From NCBI GenBank assembly GCA_963696495.1, contig CAVOKJ010000002.1, forward strand, positions 1,116,001 to 1,180,000: a DNA stretch of 64,000 nt. The letters run 5' to 3'. The DNA comes from Bog-756 sp963696495 (GTDB lineage: Bacteria; Actinomycetota; Acidimicrobiia; Acidimicrobiales; RAAP-2). Positions 33,163-44,338 of the stretch are shown here, piece after piece. Made by a program: the position numbers and the translations under genes. Numbering within the stretch: position 1 is the stretch's first letter; every line of letters starts with the position of its first letter. The notes under the pieces are model-generated. The model was not told where the DNA came from. It did not search any database and saw nothing but the letters and a program-made list of their open reading frames with translations.

Positions 33163-33821
33163 CCGGCGGCGGTGCCGACCGTGTCCAGGTCGCCATCCCG
33201 CTGTTCCCCCGCGTGACCGCGCTGGACGCCGTCGGGCCCTACGAGGTGCTCCAGCGGATACCCACGGTCGACATCGTCTTCGTCGGCCACCAGCCGGGTG
33301 AGGTGCGCACCGAGAACGGGCTCCTCGGCCTGGCCGTGGACGCCACCTTCGACGAGGTGGCGGCTCCCGATCTGATCGTGTTCCCCGGCGGCGTCGGGAG
33401 CAGGGAGCTCCAAGGGGACGAGACCGTGCTCGAGTGGGTCCGGCGGGCCCACGCCACCACCACCCTGACCACCTCGGTGTGCACCGGGTCGCTGGTGCTC
33501 GGGGCGGCCGGCCTGCTGTCCGGTCTGACCGCCACCACCCACTGGTCCTGCTACCGGGAACTGGCGGCCCACGGCGCCACGCCCACCCCGCAGCGCGTCG
33601 TGGAGCACCTCGACCGTCGCATCATCACGAGCGCGGGGGTGTCGAGCGGGATCGACATGGCGCTCCGGCTGGTCGAGCTGCTCGTCGACCGGACGGCCGC
33701 CGAGGCGGCCCAACTGATGATCGAGTACGACCCGACACCGCCGTTCGACGCCGGTTCGCCGGCCAAGGCCGGCCCGGCCGCCATCGAGCGGGCCGGCGAG
33801 TACGCACGCGCCCGCAGCTAG
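33159..33821 (+). CDS. DJ-1/PfpI family protein (isonitrile hydratase-like)
   Basis: 220 residues. The segments VQVAIPLFPRVTALDAVGPY, DLIVFPGGVG, the elbow cysteine in SVCTGSLVLGAAGLLSG, and TTHWSCYRELAAHG match the DJ-1 branch that includes isonitrile hydratases. SAGVSSGIDMALRLVELL is also typical. The exact reaction cannot be settled. The GTG at 33159 overlaps the regulator's stop by 4 nt; a longer upstream frame has no family match. Its stop also overlaps the stop of the convergent serine-hydrolase gene by 4 nt. Confidence 0.88.
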   Translation: MTGGGADRVQVAIPLFPRVTALDAVGPYEVLQRIPTVDIVFVGHQPGEVRTENGLLGLAVDATFDEVAAPDLIVFPGGVGSRELQGDETVLEWVRRAHATTTLTTSVCTGSLVLGAAGLLSGLTATTHWSCYRELAAHGATPTPQRVVEHLDRRIITSAGVSSGIDMALRLVELLVDRTAAEAAQLMIEYDPTPPFDAGSPAKAGPAAIERAGEYARARS

Positions 33822-34690
33822 CCCTGAAACAGCGAGCCGGCCCCGCCCGACCGGCCGTCGACGACCTCGGTCAGCACCGCGTCGGACAGTTCGGGCCACG
33901 CCCGCGTCGCCCACGGACCGAACGGCCGGTCGCCGAGTCCCCCGCAGACCACACCGGCCACCGGGTCCACCCACAGGAACGAACCGCTCTGGCCGAAGTG
34001 CCCGAAGGTCGCCGTCGAGTTGGCCGAACCCGTCCAGTGCGGCCGTTTCTCGCCGCGGATCTCGACGCCGAGCCCCCACGGGCACGGGTCGAACCGCCCG
34101 AAGCCGGGCAGGACGCCGGCCAACCCGGGGAACTGCTCGGTCGTTGCCTCGTCGCGGGTCGCCCGGCTGACCAACGTGGGCGCGGCCCACTCCGATCCCA
34201 GCGCCAACAGGTCGTGGACGGTTCCGGACATCCCGGCGGCGGGGGCGCCCTCACCCGCCGCGGCATCGAGCGTGGCGCCGGACAGGGCGAGGGGCTCGAG
34301 CACGCCGTGTCGCAGATAGTCGGCGAAGGACAGGCCCGACCGCTCGGCCAGCAGCGAGCCGAGCACCACGTAGCCGACGTTCGAGTAGATCCGGCTGGTT
34401 CCCGGGGCAGCCAGGGGCGGACCGGGTCCGGGCCCCAGTCCTGAGGCGTGGGACAGCAGATGGCGGACGGTCGAACCCGGCGGCCCGGCGGGCTCGTCCA
34501 CGTGGAGCGTTCCCTCCTCGACGGCCACGAGCACGGCGAGGGCGGTGGCCATCTTCGTCACCGACGCCCACGCGAACACCCCCCGCACCGGACCCGTGGT
34601 GGTCACCTCACCACTCTGCGCACCGATATCCACCACCCCGACGGTGGCGTGTTCGACCGGCCACCGCTCCACCAGCCTGAACGCGTCCAT
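33818..34690 (-). CDS. Serine hydrolase of the beta-lactamase/transpeptidase-like family
   Basis: 290 residues with the three motifs of class C-type serine hydrolases: SVTK (SxxK, catalytic serine in FAWASVTKMATAL), YSN in RIYSNVGYVVLG, and HFGQSGSFLW in place of the KTG box. Such enzymes include esterases, D-aminopeptidases and beta-lactamases. No signal peptide is visible, so a cytosolic esterase role is as likely as peptidoglycan work. The ATG at 34690 has a TACCAT box 8 nt upstream. It is divergent from a secreted lipase gene with 54 nt between the starts. Confidence 0.88.
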   Translation of the reverse strand: MDAFRLVERWPVEHATVGVVDIGAQSGEVTTTGPVRGVFAWASVTKMATALAVLVAVEEGTLHVDEPAGPPGSTVRHLLSHASGLGPGPGPPLAAPGTSRIYSNVGYVVLGSLLAERSGLSFADYLRHGVLEPLALSGATLDAAAGEGAPAAGMSGTVHDLLALGSEWAAPTLVSRATRDEATTEQFPGLAGVLPGFGRFDPCPWGLGVEIRGEKRPHWTGSANSTATFGHFGQSGSFLWVDPVAGVVCGGLGDRPFGPWATRAWPELSDAVLTEVVDGRSGGAGSLFQG

Positions 34691-34698
34691 CCGTCGAA

Positions 34699-34735
34699 AT
34701 GGTAGATGACGGTCGCGCCGCGGCCTTGTTACATT
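34699..34735. promoter_or_regulatory. Divergent -10 boxes of the serine hydrolase and lipase genes
   Basis: Minus strand TACCAT (34704-34699) lies 8 nt before the hydrolase ATG. Plus strand TACATT (34730-34735) lies 9 nt before the lipase ATG. The two genes face away from a 54-bp spacer. Confidence 0.45.
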
Positions 34736-34744
34736 TGATCCGGG

Positions 34745-36046
34745 ATGGTGGCGACGAGCCCCAGGGGCAGGGTGAAGAGATCGTGGAGCGCGTCCGTCGC
34801 CGTGAGGCGATGGTCGGTGATGATCGGCGCGCTGATCTCGGCGGCGGCGTTCTCGGGATGTTCGACACTCACCGGCGCGGCGACGACCACCGTGGCGGGG
34901 TCACACGCCACGGCCGACTCGGTCGACGGAAGCCTCACCGACTTCTACCGCACCCCCTCCCCGCTCACTCCCGGTCCGGCCGGCTCGGTCATCCGTTCGA
35001 TGGTCATCCCGTCCGCCGGACAGCTGCCGCCAGGAGCGGTGGCCTACCGTGTCCTCTACCACTCCGAGTCCATCAGCGGCTCCGACATCGCCGTGTCGGG
35101 CATGGTGGTCGTCCCGGGGGGCGCTCCCCCGAAGACGGGCTTCCCGGTGGTGACCTGGGCCCATGCCACGACGGGGCTCGGCGAGCAGTGCGCACCCTCG
35201 CTCGACGGGTTCGCCTCCATTCCGCTGCTCGATGCGTTGCTGGAACGCCACGTCATCGTGGCCGCCACCGACTACCAGGGCCTCGGCACCCCGGGCGGCC
35301 ATCCCTATCTGGTCGGGCAGAGCGAGGCCCAGGGCGTGCTGGACGCGGCACGGGCCGCCCGCAACCTGGTGGGCGACGATGCGTCCAACACGGTGGTGGT
35401 CCTCGGCTACTCCCAGGGGGGCCAGGCGGCCCTCTTCGCATCGCAGATCGCTTCGTCGTATGCGCCCGAGCTCTTCGTGGCCGGCGCCGCCGTGGCCGCG
35501 CCCGTCACCTCGCTCGACGAGTTCGTCCCGTCGTCCGGCGGCTCCTCCACCGACCAGACGGCCGTCTATGCCGTCATGGCCCTCGACGCGTGGTCGCACA
35601 CCTACGGGAACATCTCGCTGTCGTCGGTGCTCACGCCGACCGCCCTGTGGGCCGCCCCGGACATCACCTCGGAGTGCAGCGGCGCCTTGGCCGCCACCTA
35701 CGCCTCGATCGACGCCAGCCGGCTGTTCCCTCCGGGCTGGGACCAGAGCCCGGCCGTGCGGGCCGACATCGCCGACAACGAGCCGGGAAGGTATCCGACG
35801 GCGACCCCTCTGCTGGTCGTCGAGGGCGAGCAGGACACGCTGACCCCCTACCCCACCGTGTCGGCGTTCGTGGCGACGACGTTGTGCCGCACCGAGGACG
35901 ACACCGTCAAGTACGTGCCCATCGCCGACACGGGGCACAGCGGGCTGATGCAGAGCGCGGCACCGGTCCTGCTGCGGTGGATCTCGGCCCGGGTGGCCGG
36001 GGAGGCGCCGTCGGACTCCTGCGCCCAGTTGGAGGGTGGCTGGTAA
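34745..36046 (+). CDS. Secretory lipase-like lipoprotein
   Basis: 433 residues with an alpha/beta-hydrolase fold. The N-terminus has Arg-rich residues, a hydrophobic helix and the lipobox FSGC, so the protein is probably exported and lipid-anchored. The catalytic serine lies in VVLGYSQGGQAALFAS. The acid is probably the Asp in EGEQDTLTPY and the base the His in IADTGHSGLM. The arrangement and conserved ATDYQGLGTPGGHPYL match the secretory-lipase (LIP) family. Substrates are probably acylglycerols or esters. The end is followed by two hairpins and the convergent ftsX. Confidence 0.88.
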   Translation: MVATSPRGRVKRSWSASVAVRRWSVMIGALISAAAFSGCSTLTGAATTTVAGSHATADSVDGSLTDFYRTPSPLTPGPAGSVIRSMVIPSAGQLPPGAVAYRVLYHSESISGSDIAVSGMVVVPGGAPPKTGFPVVTWAHATTGLGEQCAPSLDGFASIPLLDALLERHVIVAATDYQGLGTPGGHPYLVGQSEAQGVLDAARAARNLVGDDASNTVVVLGYSQGGQAALFASQIASSYAPELFVAGAAVAAPVTSLDEFVPSSGGSSTDQTAVYAVMALDAWSHTYGNISLSSVLTPTALWAAPDITSECSGALAATYASIDASRLFPPGWDQSPAVRADIADNEPGRYPTATPLLVVEGEQDTLTPYPTVSAFVATTLCRTEDDTVKYVPIADTGHSGLMQSAAPVLLRWISARVAGEAPSDSCAQLEGGW

Positions 36047-36077
36047 CCGGCTTGGCCGGTCCCGGTGCACCACCGGG
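36046..36077. terminator. Two tandem hairpins between lipase and ftsX
   Basis: ACCGGC-TTG-GCCGGT (36046-36060) starts at the lipase stop codon and is followed directly by CCCGGTG-CAC-CACCGGG (36061-36077). Both stems are perfect. Confidence 0.5.
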
Positions 36078-36130
36078 GCCCCGGCCGGACGCCGACCCTC
36101 CGGGCGGACAGCCGGTGTGTCCGCGGCCGG

Positions 36131-37021
36131 TCAGACGTCGAGGAACCGGCGCACGGCGAGGGCCGAACCCACCACACCGACCACCACCCCGACCACGGCC
36201 ACCAGGATGCAGGTCCCGGCCACCTCCCAGCCGTCGAGCGACATCTGGGCGATGATGTTGCCCTCATTCTGGGCGGTCTTGACGGTGTCCAACCCGATGC
36301 CCCAGTACAGCGCCAGCACGACCAGCACGGCCACGGCCGCCCCGAGGAGGCCCTGGATCAGTCCCTCGGCCATGAACGGCAGCCGGATGAACCAGTTGGT
36401 CGCGCCGACCAGCTTCATCACCGACACCTCCCGCCGTCGGGCGAAGATGGCCATGCGGATGGTGTTGAGGATCAGGACCGAGGCGGACAGCAGCAGCACC
36501 ACCGCCACCGACAGGAACACCCACTGCAGGATCCGGATGACGCTCTGCATGGTCTTGATCTGCTGGCCCGGGTACTTCACGTTGTACACCCCGGGCTTGC
36601 CGTGGAACTGCTGGTAGACGGCGGACGCCTGGGACGGGTCGTTCAGTATGCACCGGAAGGACTCCGGGTAGTTCGACTCGGTCGTGGCCGAGAACTCGTC
36701 GGCCGGCTCGATCTGCCTGGCCTCGCTGTAGTCGTAGGCCTGGGACCGGTAGATGCACGACTTGATATAGGGCGACTGCTTGAGCTCGGAGTGGATGGCG
36801 TTGATCTGCGACCCCTGCGCCCCGGGATTCACCCAGACCACGGCGTTCACGCCGTTCTGCCACTGGATGGTGGCCTTGGAGGCCCCCTGCTTCAGCAGCA
36901 GGGACGACCCGACGAGCGCCAGCGACACGGCCACGGTCAGGATGGCGGCCACGGTCATCAGCCGGTTGCGCCAGAGGTTGGTCGCGGCCTCCCGCGAGAC
37001 GTACGAGGCGGAGAGCGGCAT
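36131..37021 (-). CDS. ftsX: Cell division ABC-transporter-like permease FtsX
   Basis: 296 residues with four membrane helices. The first (MTVAAILTVAVSLALVGSSLLL) is followed by a large extracytoplasmic domain with two cysteines (SCIYRS, RCILND) and then three helices near the C-terminus. With FtsE it forms the complex that activates peptidoglycan hydrolases at the septum. The ATG at 37021 overlaps the ftsE stop by one base (TGATG), so translation is coupled. In many actinobacteria smpB comes next; here a convergent lipase gene follows instead. Confidence 0.95.
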   Translation of the reverse strand: MPLSASYVSREAATNLWRNRLMTVAAILTVAVSLALVGSSLLLKQGASKATIQWQNGVNAVVWVNPGAQGSQINAIHSELKQSPYIKSCIYRSQAYDYSEARQIEPADEFSATTESNYPESFRCILNDPSQASAVYQQFHGKPGVYNVKYPGQQIKTMQSVIRILQWVFLSVAVVLLLSASVLILNTIRMAIFARRREVSVMKLVGATNWFIRLPFMAEGLIQGLLGAAVAVLVVLALYWGIGLDTVKTAQNEGNIIAQMSLDGWEVAGTCILVAVVGVVVGVVGSALAVRRFLDV

Positions 37022-37812
37022 CAGGCTCTGGTGGCGAAGCTGCCGGGCAGATCGTCGTGGGCCATTCCGGACGGCGCCTGGTCCACCATGGCCCCGGTGG
37101 GCGAGCCGGCGCCGGCGGCGGCCGTGGCGCTGTCGATGCCGTACACGCCATGGGCCTGGTCGCGAACGAGCATGCCCCGGTCCAACTCGATGACGCGCCG
37201 ACGCATCTGGTCGACCATGCCGGCATCGTGGGTGGCGATGATCACCGTGGTCCCCGTCCGGTTGATCCGGTCGAGCAGCCGCATGATGCCGAGGCTCGTG
37301 GTGGGGTCCAGGTTGCCGGTGGGCTCGTCGGCCAGGAGGATGAGCGGGCGGTTGACGAACGCCCTCGCCACCGCCACCCGCTGCTGCTCGCCACCGGAGA
37401 GCTCGTGGGGGAGGTTGTCCCGCTTCTTCGTCAGACCGACCAGGTCGAGCACCTGGGGCACCTGGGCGGCGATCACGTGCTTGGGCCGACCGATCACCTC
37501 GAGGGCGAACGCCACATTCTCGAACACGGTCTTGTTGGGGAGGAGCCGGAAGTCCTGGAACACGCAGCCGATGTTGCGGCGCAGATAGGGGATCCGCCAC
37601 TTCGGCAGGTGGCCGATCTCCTTGCCCGCCTCCCAGATGCGACCCGAGTCGGGCGACTCCTCCCGCAGGAGGAGGCGGATGAAGGTCGTCTTGCCCGAGC
37701 CCGAGGGACCGACCAGGAACACGAACTCGCCCTTGTCGATCTCGACGGTGCAGTCGTTCAGCGCGACGGTCGAGCCCTTGTACGTCTTCGTGACGTTCTG
37801 GAACTTGATCAT
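37021..37812 (-). CDS. ftsE: Cell division ATP-binding protein FtsE
   Basis: 263 residues, with a single ABC ATPase cassette. Walker A is LVGPSGSGKTTF, the Q-loop region is GCVFQDFRLLPNKTVFEN, the signature is LSGGEQQRVAVARAF, Walker B is LLADEPTGNLD, and the switch histidine is in IIATHDAGMV. A C-terminal extension of about 35 residues beyond the cassette is low-complexity. It powers FtsX at the membrane. Upstream, a TAGCAT box lies about 55 nt before the ATG, so ftsEX may have its own promoter as well as read-through from prfB. Confidence 0.96.
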   Translation of the reverse strand: MIKFQNVTKTYKGSTVALNDCTVEIDKGEFVFLVGPSGSGKTTFIRLLLREESPDSGRIWEAGKEIGHLPKWRIPYLRRNIGCVFQDFRLLPNKTVFENVAFALEVIGRPKHVIAAQVPQVLDLVGLTKKRDNLPHELSGGEQQRVAVARAFVNRPLILLADEPTGNLDPTTSLGIMRLLDRINRTGTTVIIATHDAGMVDQMRRRVIELDRGMLVRDQAHGVYGIDSATAAAGAGSPTGAMVDQAPSGMAHDDLPGSFATRA

Positions 37813-37984
37813 GAGAAGAAGGTGGTGGAGGTGGCCAACATGCCGGGGGGTGTCCTCACTCCGGGCAATGCTACCTCTCCGACGCCGGCGAATGGTTCAG
37901 CCCCGGCGAACGCCCCCTCTGACCTCCCCGGACGCCTGTCGGCCACCACCCGACAGCGGGGTCGGCGGCGTGGCCGACGCCGCG

Positions 37985-39142
37985 TCAGTCGTCGCGACGC
38001 TGTTCGGCGCGTCGGCGCAGCTCGGCCTCGATGAACGCGTCGAGGTCGCCGTCGAGCACCGCCTCCACGTTGCCGGTCTCCTCGTTGCTCCGGAGGTCCT
38101 TCACCAGCTGATAGGGGGCCATCACGTAGGAGCGGATCTGGTTGCCCCACGCGTTGTCGGTCCGGTCGCCCGACAGTTCGTCGAGCGTCGCCTGGTGCTC
38201 GGCGCGCTGACGCTCGGCCAACTTGGCCCCGAGGACCTGCATGGCCTTGGCCTTGTTCTGGTGTTGGCTTCGCTGGTTCTGGCACGACACCACGATCCCC
38301 GTGGGGAGATGGGTGAGGCGCACCGCCGAGTCGGTCTTGTTGACGTGCTGGCCGCCGGCGCCCGACGAGCGGTACGTGTCGATGCGCAGATCCTTCTCGT
38401 CGATCTCCACCTCGTCGGAGACGTCCTCGAGGAAGGGCACGACGTCGAGTGAGGCGAAGGACGTCTGGCGCCGGTGCTGCGCGTCGAACGGTGAGATGCG
38501 CACGAGGCGGTGGACGCCGCGTTCGGCGGCCAACAGACCGAACGCGTAGCGGCCCTTGACGATGAAGGTGGCAGACAGCAGGCCCGCCTCCTGTCCGGGC
38601 GTCGCCTCTTCGACCTCGATGTCGAAGCCGCGGCGCTCCGCCCACCGCGTGTACATGCGGAGCATCATCTCCGCCCAGTCCTGCGCGTCGGTCCCGCCGG
38701 CCCCGGCATGGATCTCGGCCACTGCGTCACCGGCGTCGTGCGGACCGCCGAACAGCGACCGGAGCTCGAGCACACCGAGACGGCGGTCGAGCGACGACAG
38801 GCCGTCCTCGATCTCGGGGCGCAGCGAGTCGTCCCCCTCCTCCTCCATCATCTCGTTGAGGGTCCGGGCGTCGGACAGGTCGCCGGCCAGACCGTCGAGG
38901 AGCTCGATGTCCTCGTTGACCCGGCCCAGCTCCGTCGTCACCTCCCGGGCGTGGTCGGCGTCGTCCCACAGATCGGGCCGGGACGCCTCCTTCTCGAGCT
39001 CGGTCCGCCGTTCGTGGAGGCGGTCGACCGCCAGGAAGCGGGCGGCCTCGTCGAGCCGCTCCCCGAGGGCGGCGAGCGCCGTCGGGATGTCGACGCGCTC
39101 GGGCTCGCCGGACCCCCGGCGGGGGGCGTCGGACGACGCCAT
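37985..39142 (-). CDS. prfB: Peptide chain release factor 2
   Basis: 385 residues. It recognises UGA/UAA through the SPF tripeptide (LVRISPFDAQ) and triggers release through GGQ (RSSGAGGQHVNKTD). The N-terminal domain is a charged coiled coil. EIHAGAGGTDAQDWAEMMLRMY is typical of RF2. The frame is continuous from the ATG at 39142, with no in-frame UGA near codon 25, so the autoregulatory +1 frameshift of many bacteria is absent. The gene starts one base after the secA stop and is followed by ftsE. Confidence 0.97.
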   Translation of the reverse strand: MASSDAPRRGSGEPERVDIPTALAALGERLDEAARFLAVDRLHERRTELEKEASRPDLWDDADHAREVTTELGRVNEDIELLDGLAGDLSDARTLNEMMEEEGDDSLRPEIEDGLSSLDRRLGVLELRSLFGGPHDAGDAVAEIHAGAGGTDAQDWAEMMLRMYTRWAERRGFDIEVEEATPGQEAGLLSATFIVKGRYAFGLLAAERGVHRLVRISPFDAQHRRQTSFASLDVVPFLEDVSDEVEIDEKDLRIDTYRSSGAGGQHVNKTDSAVRLTHLPTGIVVSCQNQRSQHQNKAKAMQVLGAKLAERQRAEHQATLDELSGDRTDNAWGNQIRSYVMAPYQLVKDLRSNEETGNVEAVLDGDLDAFIEAELRRRAEQRRDD

Positions 39143-39143
39143 G

Positions 39144-41906
<2,763 letters not shown>

Positions 41907-41915
41907 GGGTGCCCC

Positions 41916-41921
41916 ACTCTA
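41916..41921 (-). promoter_or_regulatory. -10 box of the secA operon
   Basis: TAGAGT on the minus strand, 9 nt before the secA ATG. Confidence 0.45.
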
Positions 41922-41995
41922 CTGTCGGGAGTGCCCAGGAATGGCCGCCGGGGGCGCCCGGTCCGAGACCGGACCCCGCACCGGACGGACCGGTT

Positions 41996-42361
41996 TCAGG
42001 CCGTGCGCACCCGCTCCCGGAGGATGGAGACCGAGTTGGCCGGGCGGCGGCGGGGGTGGGACCGCCCGACCAGGCGGCCCTTGGTCTTCTCGAGCTGGTG
42101 CTCCAGCTTCTCCACCACCAGGTCCACCGCCACCAGCGGGACCGGGCCGGCCGCGTGGGCCCGGATCGAACGTCCGTGGCCGAAGATGATCACCTCGCAG
42201 CACTCCTTGTCGGCGATCCTCGGATTGCGCTCTTCGGAGAATCGAACCTCTGCTCGGTCGAGACCCGGGCACAGGTGGCCGAGGCGGCCCACCTTCTCCT
42301 TCGTCAGCGACCTCACTTCGTCCGGCACGATCTTCCTGCCATACGCAATGACCACGTCCAT
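41996..42361 (-). CDS. hpf: Ribosome hibernation promoting factor (short form)
   Basis: 121 residues, the N-terminal HPF/RaiA fold without the long-form C-terminal dimerisation domain. Segments VPDEVRSLTKEKVGRLGHLC, RFSEERNPRIADKECCEV and PLVAVDLVVEKLEHQLEKTK fit the family. It probably binds the decoding site of resting ribosomes. A good AGGAGG (42374-42369) lies 7 nt before the ATG at 42361. Actinobacteria usually carry the long form, so the truncated length is unusual. It sits directly before secA, the common actinobacterial order. Confidence 0.85.
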   Translation of the reverse strand: MDVVIAYGRKIVPDEVRSLTKEKVGRLGHLCPGLDRAEVRFSEERNPRIADKECCEVIIFGHGRSIRAHAAGPVPLVAVDLVVEKLEHQLEKTKGRLVGRSHPRRRPANSVSILRERVRTA

Positions 42362-42942
42362 CTACTCGCCTCCTGGTTGTGCTGGGGTGACCTTCAGTGC
42401 TGTCGGCCGGTCCTCCTGGTCGGTCGTCGGGAATCGGATGTGAGCTGCGTGCGGCTGACCTGGTCTTTGACCCCACACTCGCCTGCAGGGGGCGTGACGG
42501 CCCGGCTCCGGCGGCACCGACCGTGAACGGTCGGCATCCCTACGGGGTCGTTGATGGCACGCGTCTTCCCCTCTCCGCCCGCCCCCGACAGCCGGGGACG
42601 CCACGGGCAGGTCTTACTCCTAAGCCGCACCATGCTCAGCAACCACAAGTTGCCTTACGTGGGTCGTTTCGCCTGCGACTGGCTTCGACTTGCAACCACA
42701 GACCCGTACGCAGCTCACTCTAGGAGTGTACGCCCCCCTGGTCCGGAAACCAGGGGGCGATCCCTCGCCTTCACCAGGTTGTGACGAGGCCGTCACACGA
42801 CGGAAACACGCCCTCAGGCCCCGACCGTGACGGCACGACGACGACGAACATCCTGCTCAGGGCCTTGAGCCGGCCTCAGCCACCCCGTTGTCGCCGGCGG
42901 ACGGCCGGTGCTGTCAGCCGACCGTGCTCTCAGCCGACCGTG
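42362..42942. other. Gene-free region with multiple perfect hairpins upstream of hpf
   Basis: 581 bp with no convincing frame. It holds CCGACCG-TGAA-CGGTCGG (42517-42534), CGCCCCCCTGGT / ACCAGGGGGCG (42731-42742 and 42749-42759, one bulged base), and TGTGACG-AGGC-CGTCACA (42780-42797). A further short GCAAC/GTTGC hairpin lies near 42635-42660. The AT content is locally higher near 42610-42730. It could contain a long structured hpf leader, a small RNA, or terminators. I cannot match it to tmRNA, SRP RNA, 6S, RNase P RNA or a tRNA. Confidence 0.5.
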
Positions 42943-44022
42943 TCAGCCGACCGTGCCGGCGGCGAGGTCCTTCTTCAGGTCGACGAGCACGGGGATGGGA
43001 CCGGGGTCGATCCCCTCCTGACCCGCCAGGTGGAGCGAGACGAAGTCGCCGATCAGCGCCAGGTCGAGGAGCTGGGCCAGATCGCCCTCGCCGGCTGCCC
43101 GCACCTCGAGCACCTCGGCCACCACCTCACGCAGCACGTCCGCCACCAGCTCGAACCGACGGCTGACCTGGGGGTGCTCGGCGTCGTGGCGCAGGTTGAC
43201 CAGGGTGATCAGTTGACGGGTGGCATCGCCGTGCTGGCCCCAGCCGGCCAACTCGTTGTGGCAGAGCTCGGGGTAGACGTTGAAGAAGGCCGGACTCTTG
43301 GCGTTCTCGTTGATCTGCGCCTTCCAGCGGAGGGCGGCGGCGGCGCCGAGATCCCCCGAGCTGTGGACGAGGGGGATGGTGCGGCCGATCCGGCGGGCCA
43401 GCTCCTCGGCCGGGCTGCCGGGCCTGATCAACTGGTCACGCCGCCGCTTCAGCTGGCTGACCGCCTGGTCCACCCACTGCAGCGCGCCGGGGAACAGCCC
43501 GATCTCCTCCAGCAGGACCAGGGGCGGGACGGCCATCGCCCCGAGGGCCGCCCGCGGTTGGGGGATGTCGGTGGGGACCGGCACGACCGGCACGTCCCAT
43601 TCGCCGGCCAGTCGCACGAGGTCACCCCCGCCGGCCACGACGATCAGCGAGGCTCCGGCCTCGTAGGCACCGGCCGCCGCCTCCAGCGTCTCCTCGGTGT
43701 TCCCGGAGAACGACATGGCGAACACGAGGGACCCGGTTCCGACGAAGTCGGGGGGCTCGTACCCCTTGACCACGGTCACCGGCACCGGCATGAACGGCGC
43801 GGCGGCGGCCACCAGCACGTCGCCGCTGATGCCACTCCCTCCCATGCCCAGGACCACCACGTTCTCCACCCGGTCGTGCCGGGGAAGGTCGCCGATGCCC
43901 CGGGCCGAGGCGACCGCGGCCTCGACCTGCTCGGGCAGACCGGCGGTGGCCGTCCACATGTCGAGCGTGTCCACCGGCAACGGCGACTGGTCCGCCGTCA
44001 CCTGTCCCCCTGTCACCGTCAC
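42943..44022 (-). CDS. SIS-domain bifunctional phosphoglucose/phosphomannose isomerase
   Basis: 359 residues. The sugar-isomerase fold is shown by NVVVLGMGGSGISGDVL and FAMSFSGNTEETLEAA. The C-terminal half has KAQINENAKSPAFFNVYPEL and CHNELAGWG, typical of the dual-specificity PGI/PMI family. It interconverts fructose-6-phosphate with glucose-6- and mannose-6-phosphate. The GTG at 44022 overlaps the Trm112 stop (GTGA). A GTG seven codons later has a better GGGGGA ribosome site. Together with manB it supplies mannose-1-phosphate for GDP-mannose. Confidence 0.9.
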   Translation of the reverse strand: MTVTGGQVTADQSPLPVDTLDMWTATAGLPEQVEAAVASARGIGDLPRHDRVENVVVLGMGGSGISGDVLVAAAAPFMPVPVTVVKGYEPPDFVGTGSLVFAMSFSGNTEETLEAAAGAYEAGASLIVVAGGGDLVRLAGEWDVPVVPVPTDIPQPRAALGAMAVPPLVLLEEIGLFPGALQWVDQAVSQLKRRRDQLIRPGSPAEELARRIGRTIPLVHSSGDLGAAAALRWKAQINENAKSPAFFNVYPELCHNELAGWGQHGDATRQLITLVNLRHDAEHPQVSRRFELVADVLREVVAEVLEVRAAGEGDLAQLLDLALIGDFVSLHLAGQEGIDPGPIPVLVDLKKDLAAGTVG

Positions 44023-44264
44023 GACGGGGACGCCCCGCTGGTGGTGAGGGCCTCGCCGGCCTCCGCCTTGGCGGTGAGACGCGTGTGCTCGGCGTCGTCC
44101 ACGGTCGTCGCCTCGTCGATGAGCATCACCGGGATGCCGTCGCGCACCGGATAGGCCCGATGCAGGCGCGGGTTGTAGAGCAGGTCCTCGTCGGCGAAGT
44201 AGAGGAGCGGGCCCTTGTCCTCGGGACAGGCCAACACCTCGATCAGCAGCGGGTCGAGTGTCAT
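44019..44264 (-). CDS. Trm112 family (UPF0434) protein
   Basis: 81 residues. The core LLIEVLACPEDKGPLLYF, LLYNPRLHRAYPVRDGIPVML and IDEAT is the Trm112 zinc-ribbon-like fold. Only one cysteine of the usual CxxC sets remains, so metal binding is doubtful. In eukaryotes Trm112 activates methyltransferases; the bacterial role is not settled. The ATG at 44264 has AGAGGA upstream. It is placed between manB and the SIS isomerase, the order usual in this phylum. Confidence 0.88.
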   Translation of the reverse strand: MTLDPLLIEVLACPEDKGPLLYFADEDLLYNPRLHRAYPVRDGIPVMLIDEATTVDDAEHTRLTAKAEAGEALTTSGASPS

Positions 44265-44338
44265 CGTGCAGTCCTCTCTGTTCGAGTCGGGTGGGAGCGG
44301 GCCGGCAGGCGGCACTGTAGACGTCGAGGCCGCACCGG

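Noticed and set aside
33818..34690. True antibiotic beta-lactamase
   Set aside because: SxxK and YxN are present, but there is no signal peptide and the KTG box is replaced by HFGQSG, as in esterases and peptidases of the same fold.
39060..39142. Programmed +1 frameshift in prfB
   Set aside because: The frame is continuous from the ATG at 39142 and holds no early in-frame UGA or ribosome-like slip sequence.
42500..42780. tmRNA, SRP RNA, 6S RNA or a tRNA
   Set aside because: None of the conserved ends or cores (acceptor stem with CCA, tag frame, Alu-like loop) could be found on either strand.
42780..42797. CRP/GlxR operator TGTGA-N8-TCACA
   Set aside because: The CRP-family consensus has a 6-nt centre; here it is 8. 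It also fits a simple hairpin, so it is listed only within the structured region.
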